Origin: Exilibacterium tricleocarpae
GTDB lineage: Bacteria > Pseudomonadota > Gammaproteobacteria > Pseudomonadales > Cellvibrionaceae
NCBI RefSeq assembly: GCF_007004655.1
Contig: NZ_ML660105.1
Span: 1 to 64,000, forward strand
DNA length: 64,000 nucleotides
Direction: 5' to 3'
Part shown: one piece after another, positions 47,182 to 54,995 of the stretch
How positions within the stretch are numbered: the first letter of the stretch is position 1
Layout: each line of letters starts with the position of its first letter
Position numbers and translations under genes: made by a program
Notes under the pieces: model-generated
Database searches by the model: none
What the model saw: the letters and a program-made list of their open reading frames with translations, nothing else
Told to the model about the DNA's origin: nothing

Positions 47182-48165
47182 GTGACCGAACCCGCTTCAC
47201 ACCCGTCGCAACGGCTGCGGATCGGCATCCTGGCGGATACCTCGCTGCAGCAACACGCTCTGCGCAGTGTCGTATTGGAATTTGGTTATACGGTGGCGGT
47301 GTCACATCTGGTGGCGCAGGTGGCGGAGCCGCAACTGGTCGCTGCAGTGGACGCCTGGATCGTGCACGCCGATCTGGCCAATGCGCAGGCGCAGGAACTC
47401 GATAACTGGCTGGGTAATATTGCGGTGCCGGTGATCTTCGGCGAGGGTCCGGTGCCGCCACCGACAGCACAGGACTATGCGGGTTGGGCGCGTCGCCTGC
47501 GGGGCAAGCTGCAGCAACTCGCCGGCGCTATTAATCTTGAACAGCGCGCGGCACCGGCGGCTGAACAGCTATGGGTATTGGCGGCCAGCACCGGCGGCCC
47601 TAAGGCGGTCGATACATTTTTATGTGCGCTGCCGGCGGGTATGGGTATCAGTTTTATTTACGTGCAGCATATTGGCGCTGAGTTCGATCGAACCCTGGCC
47701 CAGGTCACCGGTCGGGGCTCGCACTACCCGGCCAGGGTGGCCGCCCACGGCGAAGTCATTGTCGAGAATACCGTGGTGGTGGTGGCGACCGATAAAGTCG
47801 TGGAAATACTGGATAATGGTACTCTGGCGCTGCTCGATGAGCCCTGGCCGGGACCCTACCAGCCGTCGGCAGATCAGGTCATTGCCAATGTGGCGCGTGC
47901 CTGTGGCGAGCGCAGCGGCGTAATCGTATTTACCGGTATGGGAGACGATGGTGCTGTGGGGGTGCGGCTGATGCACCAGCAGGGTGGCAGGGCCTGGGTA
48001 CAGGCGCCGCAGACTTGCACCGTGGCCTCGATGCCGGATGCCGCATTGGCGACCGGCTGTGTCGACTATGTAGGCTCGCCCGAGGCCCTGGCGTTGCAGC
48101 TTGCCAGTGTTACCCAGGCTGCGGTCACACTAAAATCGTCCGGCGTTTACAGTGGAAATAGATAA
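47182..48165 (+). CDS. chpB: ChpB methylesterase (CheB family)
   Basis: 327 residues from GTG 47182, 4 bases after the chpA stop. Residues 1-115 look like a receiver that has lost its acidic pocket and phospho-Asp (RIGILADTSLQQHALRSVVL ... WIVHADLA). Residues 125-315 are the CheB methylesterase with catalytic Ser (LAASTGGPKAV), His (YVQHIG) and Asp (TGMGDDGAVG). It removes methyl groups from PilJ, opposing PilK. Confidence 0.94.
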   Translation: MTEPASHPSQRLRIGILADTSLQQHALRSVVLEFGYTVAVSHLVAQVAEPQLVAAVDAWIVHADLANAQAQELDNWLGNIAVPVIFGEGPVPPPTAQDYAGWARRLRGKLQQLAGAINLEQRAAPAAEQLWVLAASTGGPKAVDTFLCALPAGMGISFIYVQHIGAEFDRTLAQVTGRGSHYPARVAAHGEVIVENTVVVVATDKVVEILDNGTLALLDEPWPGPYQPSADQVIANVARACGERSGVIVFTGMGDDGAVGVRLMHQQGGRAWVQAPQTCTVASMPDAALATGCVDYVGSPEALALQLASVTQAAVTLKSSGVYSGNR

Positions 48166-48171
48166 TTATTT

Positions 48172-48654
48172 ATGAACTCACGGCCAGCATTGGAAAATCA
48201 AACGGTGGAGGAAGTGGCGAGCCTGCTGCTGCCTCTGGAAGATCGGCTGCTGTTGTTACCCACAGTGACGGTGGCGGAGATGGTGCCCTTTCGTCAACCC
48301 GAGCCCGAGGCCGATACGCCGGACTGGTATCTCGGCGCATTTAGCTGGCGTGAGCAACCGGTACCGCTATTGAGTTTTGAGGTGCTCAATGGCGAAGCCA
48401 GACCCAACCCCAATTCGCGCAGTCGGGTGGCGGTACTCAACCATACCGGTGTCAGTGAAAAGCTGCCTTTCATTGCCATACCCACCCTTGGCATTCCGCG
48501 CCTGGCCCGCGTCAATCCGGATGAGATCAGCGTGGTGGAGACCGCCGACAAGAAACCGTTTGAGTTGATGCACGTTTCGATAGCCGGTGAGACCGCGGTG
48601 ATACCCGATGTCAGCGCTATGGAACAAGCCTATATGGACTTTCGCCGAGGCTGA
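48172..48654 (+). CDS. chpC: ChpC CheW-like protein
   Basis: 160 residues. CheW domain: LLLPTVTVAEMVPF, WYLGAFSWREQPVPLLSFEVLNG, RVAVLNHTG, and FIAIPTLGIPRLARV. A second adaptor in the Pil-Chp system, thought to couple further receptors. Six bases separate it from chpB. It ends the cluster. Confidence 0.94.
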   Translation: MNSRPALENQTVEEVASLLLPLEDRLLLLPTVTVAEMVPFRQPEPEADTPDWYLGAFSWREQPVPLLSFEVLNGEARPNPNSRSRVAVLNHTGVSEKLPFIAIPTLGIPRLARVNPDEISVVETADKKPFELMHVSIAGETAVIPDVSAMEQAYMDFRRG

Positions 48655-49227
48655 GTTCGCCGGCCATCCCCCATACTTCCCATCTTGAGTCGGTGGCGTC
48701 GCCACTGGTCTTCTATACTTTAGATTTCAGTTAGAGTCTTTTCATACTCTTTCCGCGGTATTTACCGGGCCTGAAACGCTCACTTCTGGTGCTGCCAGAC
48801 AACGTCAGCGCAGCTATTGAGAGAAAAGGCGAGAACCTCAAAAGCAACACCCGGGTGCTGCTGCCGGACTGTGCTGCCGGGACATGTGCTGCCGGGACAG
48901 GCACTGCTGCGGGCTACTGGGACAGGCACCACGGGCTACTGGGCTACTGCAGGGGTTACTGGAGGGGTTACTGGGACAGGCACTGCTGCTACGCACTGCT
49001 GCCCTGGGACAGGCACTGCTACCCCGCTCTGCTGCTACTCCTGCATTCTGCTGGGACAGGCACTGCTACCCCCTGCTACCCCTGCTGCTACTCCTGGGGT
49101 GCTGCCAGGGACAGGCACTGCTGCTACTCGCCACTGCTCCGGCTGGGACGGACACTACCGCTGCATGCCAGCGCGGCTCTCAAAAGAGTAGAGGCAAAAC
49201 TTCAGAAGCAACGCTTGGGTATTGGGT
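48655..49227 (+). repeat. GGGACAGGCAC repeat region with flanking duplication
   Basis: No gene is supported. Six exact GGGACAGGCAC words, mostly extended to GGGACAGGCACTGCTGC, start at 48894, 48920, 48973, 49006, 49053 and 49108. Degenerate copies (GGGACGGACACTACCGC) run on to 49165. Two degenerate copies of a ~57-base sequence flank the block (48802-48858 and 49169-49224; shared CAGCGC-GCT and AGAAGCAAC-type words). The reverse complement of the same word is amplified inside hemW. Confidence 0.8.
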
Positions 49228-49896
49228 ATGGTGAACAAGTTAGGGCTGTCAGTTGTATTTTTCGCAACGCTGCTGTTATTTGGCTGCGTTGGCGCCACCA
49301 GGACAGACACTACCGCTGCTGAAGAACCCGCGCTTGTTGTCGAAACACGGCCCGAGTCGGCGGCGTTGCCTCCGCAGCAACCTCCACAATCCTCGGCGGT
49401 GAGCGATACCACGGGCAGGCGCGCCGCCGTCACCGGTGACCCTCAACCTCATGACAGCCGACAAGCGGTGGAAAACCCGGCCACTGCCTCAACGGGAGCG
49501 GAATCCGAAGTGCCGCCAGCGTCCCGTTCCCCAAAGACTATTGACCCGGTCTTTGTCCGCACGCTCAAAGCGAGTTTGCAGCAACAGGGGTTGTTGGCTG
49601 CTGAGGGCAGATATCGTTTGGCTATCGAGCGGCTCGATATCGAGCAGCCGCGGTTCGGCCTGGATATGACCGTTGTCGCCCGCGTCGACTATATTCTATT
49701 GGACGCCAATACCGGCGCGACGGTTTTTAAAGAGACAGTGGTGGCCAGTCATACGGCAACTGTCAGGGACGCCCTGGCGGGCACGGTCCGGCTGCGGTTG
49801 GCCCATGCCGCCGCCACCAGAAGAAATATCGCCGGTCTGGTTGAGAAGCTGTTGGAATTTAACATCGGTGCGGGCGCAGTATCCGTCGACAACTGA
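49228..49896 (+). CDS. Putative lipoprotein
   Basis: 222 residues from ATG 49228; an in-frame TTG at 49222 is less likely. Lipoprotein signal VNKLGLSVVFFATLLLFGC with lipid-attachment Cys at about residue 18. A Pro/Ala/Thr-rich spacer (about 20-100) starts with TRTDTTAAEE, whose DNA (GGACAGACACTACCGCTGC) is a degenerate copy of the neighbouring repeat. The C-terminal domain (VFVRTLKASLQQQGLL, YRLAIERLDIEQPRFGLDMT, VVARVDYILLDANTGATVFK) resembles small outer-membrane assembly-type lipoproteins. No family is named with confidence. Confidence 0.7.
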   Translation: MVNKLGLSVVFFATLLLFGCVGATRTDTTAAEEPALVVETRPESAALPPQQPPQSSAVSDTTGRRAAVTGDPQPHDSRQAVENPATASTGAESEVPPASRSPKTIDPVFVRTLKASLQQQGLLAAEGRYRLAIERLDIEQPRFGLDMTVVARVDYILLDANTGATVFKETVVASHTATVRDALAGTVRLRLAHAAATRRNIAGLVEKLLEFNIGAGAVSVDN

Positions 49897-50216
49897 GAGG
49901 GACAAAGGCGGTTGTAACCCAAGACAATCAACGCCACTGATTTGCCACGGCACAGACGGTGATGTCGTGTTTTATAAAAGTGTCGATCCGGCGACAGTTT
50001 TAGCGAGGCGATGCGCTCGCCGCGAGCGTATTTGCCCAGCCTATTTTTCAATTAATCCCATCGCATAATTCTTTGTGCCGATCGCATCATTTACTCGCCG
50101 CGGGTTCTGCTACTGTCATCAGGGTTCTCTGGATAATGGCGCTGATATCAGCATGCCCTGCTGGTCGATTTTTTCTACAAACCCGCCGGGCGACAATAAG
50201 TAGAGAGGAGTTTACG
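49897..50216 (+). other. Intergenic region before the first TonB receptor
   Basis: 320 bases without a supported gene. It should hold the receptor's promoter, but no clear -10/-35 pair or Fur box is seen. AGAGAGGAGTTTACG directly before 50217 is the ribosome site. Confidence 0.4.
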
Positions 50217-53200
50217 ATGAATCAGAAGAAGTTCGCCCGAGCTGTGCTGTGGCAGGCGATTGCCGGGGTGGTCCTGTGCGCCCCTCCCTCGTTTGCTCAA
50301 ACCGAAGAAGCAGCGATAGAAGAAGTGCTGGTCACCGGCACCCGCATTCGGCAAAGCCCACTGGATGCCCCGGCGCCGGTGATGAGTCTCGACGCCGACG
50401 ACCTCAATCGCACCGGGCTCAGCGCCCTGGCCGACAATCTGCAACGCCTGCCCGGGATGGGCTCGGCCCTGAACACCAAGTTCAACAGTTCCGGGAATTT
50501 CGGTTCCACCCAGCCCGGTGAAGGTGTCGGTGCCGGCGCCGCGCAGGTCAACCTGCGCCATCTCGATGCCAAGCGCACCCTGGTGCTGGTGGACGGTATT
50601 CGCTGGGTCAACGCCGCCTCGGCCACCGGTATTCCCGGCGCGCCGGACCTCAACACGATTCCGCAGAATATCATCGAGCGGGTCGAGATATTGCAGGACG
50701 GGGCCTCGGCCATCTACGGTTCCGATGCCATCGGCGGCGTGGTGAACATCATTACCAAGAAGGACTTCGAGGGCCTGGCGTTCGATATCCGGTCGGGCGG
50801 TTTTGTTTCCGACAGCGACGGCGAAACCCTCGACGTCTCCGCTACCTTTGGTGCGGTGAGTGAGCGTTCCAGTGTGATGGTATCCGTGGGTTATGTGGAC
50901 CAGCAGGAAGTGCAGTCCATCGACCGTCCGGAAACCCGCTTCCTGTTCGGGCTCGACAGTTGCATTCCCCTGTGCTCCTCCGCTACGCCCCAGGGGCGCT
51001 TCTTTATTAACGATGCCGATAACCTGGCCCGCTTTCCCGACGGCGGTGTGTTTACCATTCGCGATGGCGCCGTGCCTGGCGCCGGTTCGACGGCACTGAC
51101 ACTGGCGGATTTTCGCGATTTTAACAGTCCCGCGGACCGTTTTAATTTTCAGGAACGCAATCTGACGGTTACGCCCAGTGAGCGGTTGAATATTTTCCTG
51201 CAGGCGAGATACGACATTACGCCGGATACGACCGCCTATTTACGCGGCCTGTACAACAATCGCGAATCCACCAATCGCGCAGCGCCGGAACCGATATTTA
51301 TCGGTCCGTTTGCCTCCACCAACGGGCCGCTGGACACTTTAGTCATCGATGCCACTAATCCCTACAACCCGTTCGGCTGTGATATCTCCACCTCCCTGAG
51401 AGACGACTTCGATCCCGCCACCGATTGTGAAAACACGGTGTTTATCGCCCGGCGCCCACTGGAGGCGGGCAACCGTGTTTTCGAACAGGATGTAAACACC
51501 TGGTATGTGGCGACCGGCCTGGAAGGGCAATTCGACGTGGGAGACAACAACTGGTTCTGGGATGCCAATGTGGTCTTTGCCAAAAATCGCGGCGATCAGA
51601 TTAAGCGCGGCGGGTTTATCGTCAGCCGTCTGATACAGGCGCTGGGGCCGGTCGACGATTGTGTCGGTGCGGCCAACGGCTGTGTGCCCTTTAATATTTT
51701 CGGCGGACAGGGCGACGGCAGCGGCACTATCACTCAGGAAATGCTGGACTTTGTCGGCTTTAACGCCAAGAACGTCAGCGGTCAGGATCTCTTTGATTTC
51801 ACCGCCAACGTGTCCGGTACGCTGTTTGAACTGCCGGCCGGCCCGCTCGGTTTTGCAGCGGGCGTTGAATTTCGCGACCAGGAGGGTTTCTTCGAACCCG
51901 ACGCCATAGTGGCGGCCGGTGATTCCAATGGCGTGCCCGCCTTTCCTTCGGAGGGGGAGTTCGACGTAACGGAGGTCTACGGTGAGATTCGTCTACCGCT
52001 GCTGCGGGATGCGCCCGGTGCCGATCTGCTGGAAGTTTCCGCTGCCGTGCGCTACACCGATTACGACTTTGCCGATTCTGAAAACACCTGGAAGGTGGGC
52101 GTGCTGTGGCGGCCGTTTGACGACCTGTCGTTGCGCGGCTCGGCGTCGACCGGTTTGCGGGCACCCACCATCGGCGAGCTGTTTACCTCCGAGGAGGCAA
52201 TCGATGAAATCTTTGACGATCCCTGCGCCGGGGACCGCGCTTCCACCGATCCCAATGTCGTCGCCGGTTGTGCTGCGGTAGGCGCCACCGACACTTTTCA
52301 ACCCAACGAGCAGTTGCGCATTATCGCCCTGGGCAATCCCGATCTCGAACCGGAAACCTCCGATAACTTTACCTTGGGTGCCACCTACGCGCCGTCCTGG
52401 GTCGACAACCTGGACTGGGTGGAGGACCTGGTATTCGACCTGAACTGGTATCAGATCGAGCTGGACGACGCTATTCGCGTGCGTGACGCCGGCACCCAGT
52501 TGCAACTGTGCCTGGAGGCGACCGGGCGGGTGGCGCTCGGTGACCCCAGCGCCCAGCCCGATGCGGATTTTCTCTGTGACGGCATCCAGCGCAACGCCCT
52601 CGGGGCGCTGGCTCGGTTCGAATCGCCGCTGGTCAATATCTCCTCCCTGGAGACATCCGGCGTCGACTTCAGTGTCACCTATCAGAGTCCTCCCACGGAT
52701 TTCGGCACCTTCGGTGTGAGTTGGGTGGCGAATTTCCTCAATGATTTTGAAGAGGAATTTCCCATCAATGCAGCGGGCACCGAATCGCTTACCGTCGACC
52801 GCACCGGCAAGGTCGTGGCCGGCACCCGGGAGCTCGCATTCCCGGAACTGCGCTACAACCTGATCGTCGACTGGTTTATGGATAAATGGTCTGCCAGTGT
52901 TACCTTCCGTTATGTCGACGAGGTTGAGGAACGCTGTGCCACCAACGGCAGCCTGGGGGCATTCCCTGAGTCGCTGTGTTCCAAGTTTGTGCCGGGCCTG
53001 TTTGACCCTGTCACGGAAACCGGACCGAAAAATGTGATTGACGACCAGTTATATACCGACGTGCGCTTGAGCTGGCAGTCCGATCCGGGCGATTCGGGGT
53101 TTACCTTGACCGTCGGCGCCAACAACCTGTTCGATGAGGAGCCGCCCCTGTGTACGTCCTGTGGTTTGAATAACTTCAATGCCACACTGCACGATGTGCC

Positions 53201-53240
53201 GGGTGTGTTTGGTTATGTGCAGGTGTCTTACCGGAACTGA
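50217..53240 (+). CDS. TonB-dependent outer membrane receptor (large)
   Basis: 1007 residues from ATG 50217, chosen because of the GAGGAG ribosome site and the clean signal peptide ending APPSFAQ. TonB box IEEVLVTGTRIRQS, plug domain (NLQRLPGMGSALNTKFNSSG, VDGIRWVN, ERVEILQDGASAIYGSDAIGG VVNIITKK) and a ~800-residue beta barrel ending with aromatic YVQVSYRN. The plug type (TGTRI, GSDAIGGVVN) is that of the large receptors that marine bacteria use for oligosaccharides or other polymers. No substrate gene is adjacent, so the ligand is unknown. Confidence 0.94.
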   Translation: MNQKKFARAVLWQAIAGVVLCAPPSFAQTEEAAIEEVLVTGTRIRQSPLDAPAPVMSLDADDLNRTGLSALADNLQRLPGMGSALNTKFNSSGNFGSTQPGEGVGAGAAQVNLRHLDAKRTLVLVDGIRWVNAASATGIPGAPDLNTIPQNIIERVEILQDGASAIYGSDAIGGVVNIITKKDFEGLAFDIRSGGFVSDSDGETLDVSATFGAVSERSSVMVSVGYVDQQEVQSIDRPETRFLFGLDSCIPLCSSATPQGRFFINDADNLARFPDGGVFTIRDGAVPGAGSTALTLADFRDFNSPADRFNFQERNLTVTPSERLNIFLQARYDITPDTTAYLRGLYNNRESTNRAAPEPIFIGPFASTNGPLDTLVIDATNPYNPFGCDISTSLRDDFDPATDCENTVFIARRPLEAGNRVFEQDVNTWYVATGLEGQFDVGDNNWFWDANVVFAKNRGDQIKRGGFIVSRLIQALGPVDDCVGAANGCVPFNIFGGQGDGSGTITQEMLDFVGFNAKNVSGQDLFDFTANVSGTLFELPAGPLGFAAGVEFRDQEGFFEPDAIVAAGDSNGVPAFPSEGEFDVTEVYGEIRLPLLRDAPGADLLEVSAAVRYTDYDFADSENTWKVGVLWRPFDDLSLRGSASTGLRAPTIGELFTSEEAIDEIFDDPCAGDRASTDPNVVAGCAAVGATDTFQPNEQLRIIALGNPDLEPETSDNFTLGATYAPSWVDNLDWVEDLVFDLNWYQIELDDAIRVRDAGTQLQLCLEATGRVALGDPSAQPDADFLCDGIQRNALGALARFESPLVNISSLETSGVDFSVTYQSPPTDFGTFGVSWVANFLNDFEEEFPINAAGTESLTVDRTGKVVAGTRELAFPELRYNLIVDWFMDKWSASVTFRYVDEVEERCATNGSLGAFPESLCSKFVPGLFDPVTETGPKNVIDDQLYTDVRLSWQSDPGDSGFTLTVGANNLFDEEPPLCTSCGLNNFNATLHDVPGVFGYVQVSYRN

Positions 53241-53293
53241 GGGCGCTAGTCAGGGCAAAAATTACTTTTCATTTTTGCTCTAACCTGACTGAT

Positions 53294-53650
53294 ACTCTCA
53301 AACGGCACCTCTCCCCGCGGCACGGTGCGGGGACGTAACTTCAGTTGCGTCCCCTTCGAAGGGCACCACGCCACTCTCAAACGGCACCTCTCCCCGCGGC
53401 ACGGTGCGGGGACGTAACTTCAGTTGCGTCCCCTTCGAAGGGGACCACGCCGCTCTCAAACGGCACCTCTCCCCGCGGCACGGTGCGGGGACGTAACTTC
53501 AGTTGCGTCCCCTTCGAAGGGGACCACGCCGCTCTCAAACTGCACCTCTCCCCGCGGCACGGTGCGGGGACGCAACCTCAGTTGCGTCCCCTTCGAAGGG
53601 CACCACGCCACTCTCAACCAGCACCTCCCCCCACGGCACAGTGCCGAAAT
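53294..53650 (+). repeat. 79-bp tandem repeat array with palindromes
   Basis: Four full units start at 53294, 53373, 53452 and 53531, plus a partial fifth at 53610. Each unit carries a CCCCGC-GGCACGGT-GCGGGG hairpin and a second palindrome; in units 2 and 3 this reads GTCCCCTTCGAAGGGGAC perfectly. Units differ by a few bases. The array fills most of the 53241-53880 gap downstream of the receptor gene. Open frames here arise from the repeat and are not taken as genes. Confidence 0.9.
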
Positions 53651-53881
53651 ATAACCCCCAATGAATAAAGCGCCAATTTTTCCACATCACTAGATGGTTT
53701 GCCCCGCCTGTCCGTCTTGAGTTAACAACAAAAACATTTTCGGCGCCCTGGCGGCAGCCGATATCCCCAGTGGATTTTGGGTGTGCGGCTTTACAGCCGG
53801 TTAGGAGAGGGGGTTTTGGCAGACACGACTCACTGTTCGCACAACGGCGCGTTATCAGTTTGCAGTGCATTCTGGCAAGGC

Positions 53882-54808
53882 ATGGTGCATACGGCAGCAC
53901 AGCCTGCCGATCACACTGTCATCGATTGCTGGCGCTTGTTTGCCGCTCGCAGCAGGCGGCCGGTCATGTTGTTTTCGGGCGGCCGCGAGCACTGCTATTG
54001 TGACAAGTTGGCCGCGGCGGAGGACACGCTGCTGTTCTGGTTTGTAATCGACGGTGAGGTGACGCTGTCGCCGGCCAATGCCGGCGCCGTGCGTATGGCC
54101 AGCCACAGCGCCAGCCTGGTCCGTCTCAATCATTGCTGCGCCGAAGTACAGATCAGCGCAACAGCCAGTACGGTCATTGCGCTGTTGGAAATACCGCACC
54201 GGCACCTGTCAGAGCTGCTGACGCCGGACGAGTACGAGCGGTTTGCAGCACAACTGTTTGCCGGTCGTGACGGCGAGTTTACCTGCGACGTGTTGACACA
54301 ACAAATTACCACCGATATGTACGCTGTGGTGCAAAGCCTGGCGGGCGAATATTTTCCCCCCAGCTTGCGGGATTTTTTTGTCACCAGCCGCGCCGACGAG
54401 CTTATCGCCCGCTTTCTAAAAAACCAGTTGTCGCCGGCGTGCGGTGACAACGCCGTCAATCTGCCTGTGGAGTTCACCGACAGAATCCAACAGGCACGGC
54501 GGATACTACTGGATAACTATTTCGCCCCACCCACACTCGAGCAGTTGGCCCGCCAGGTAGGCATCAACCGCAACAAGTTATGTCGTGGCTTCAGACAATT
54601 GTTTGGGCTGACAGTGTTCGAGTACTGTCACCGCCACCGCATGCAATTGGCGCGCACACTATTGCGCGAAAACAATGTCAGCATCGCCCACGTTGCCGAA
54701 GCGACGGGTTACGAACACCCCGGCAACTTTACAGCCGCCTATAAACGCCACTACGGCGAATTGCCCAAGGTGGCGAGACAGCACCGCCGCCTGCAAACCA
54801 ACTGCTGA
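53882..54808 (+). CDS. AraC-family transcriptional regulator, PchR-like
   Basis: 308 residues from ATG 53882. An in-frame TTG at 53816, after GGAGAGGGGG, is an alternative. The N-terminal part is a cupin-like effector domain (LLFWFVIDGEVTLSP). C-terminal residues about 225-305 hold two HTH motifs: LEQLARQVGINRNKLCRGFRQLFG and SIAHVAEATGYEHPGNFTAAYKRHYG. The -NKLCRGFRQLFGLTVFEY- form is typical of PchR, which controls siderophore receptors. It sits directly before a TonB receptor on the same strand and probably regulates it. Confidence 0.88.
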   Translation: MVHTAAQPADHTVIDCWRLFAARSRRPVMLFSGGREHCYCDKLAAAEDTLLFWFVIDGEVTLSPANAGAVRMASHSASLVRLNHCCAEVQISATASTVIALLEIPHRHLSELLTPDEYERFAAQLFAGRDGEFTCDVLTQQITTDMYAVVQSLAGEYFPPSLRDFFVTSRADELIARFLKNQLSPACGDNAVNLPVEFTDRIQQARRILLDNYFAPPTLEQLARQVGINRNKLCRGFRQLFGLTVFEYCHRHRMQLARTLLRENNVSIAHVAEATGYEHPGNFTAAYKRHYGELPKVARQHRRLQTNC

Positions 54809-54830
54809 TCCGGTCCGGTTCCGCCCCGAA

Positions 54831-54903
54831 CACGGGGTGTGACAGCGTCCACAATACTTTCTTGCGCTTTGCTACAGGGTTGCGCCACGCACGGGGTGTG
54901 ACA
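54831..54903 (+). promoter_or_regulatory. 14-bp direct repeats, possible operator of the PchR-like regulator
   Basis: CACGGGGTGTGACA occurs exactly at 54831-54844 and 54890-54903, 59 bases apart (about 5.6 helical turns), in the gap between the regulator and the receptor. AraC-type proteins bind direct repeats. The match to this regulator is inferred from position only. Confidence 0.5.
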
Positions 54904-54995
54904 TCATGTCGCATACCCATTTGCCTGTGGCGGCCTATCATAAACAACCTATAAAAATTTCTGCTCCGCGTCTTGACTGCACAGGCTCCTCTCCC

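Noticed and set aside
48789-49322. 177-codon open frame across the GGGACAGGCAC block
   Set aside because: Low-complexity translation (Cys/Trp/Leu/Tyr-rich), no ribosome site, overlaps the lipoprotein gene; best explained as repeat DNA.
53294-53650. Possible CRISPR array
   Set aside because: The whole 79-base unit repeats without unique spacers, and no cas gene is near.
53345-53668. Open frames of about 107 and 76 codons through the 79-bp repeats
   Set aside because: They exist only because the repeat lacks stops in several frames; the translations are repeats of one DNA unit in shifting frames.
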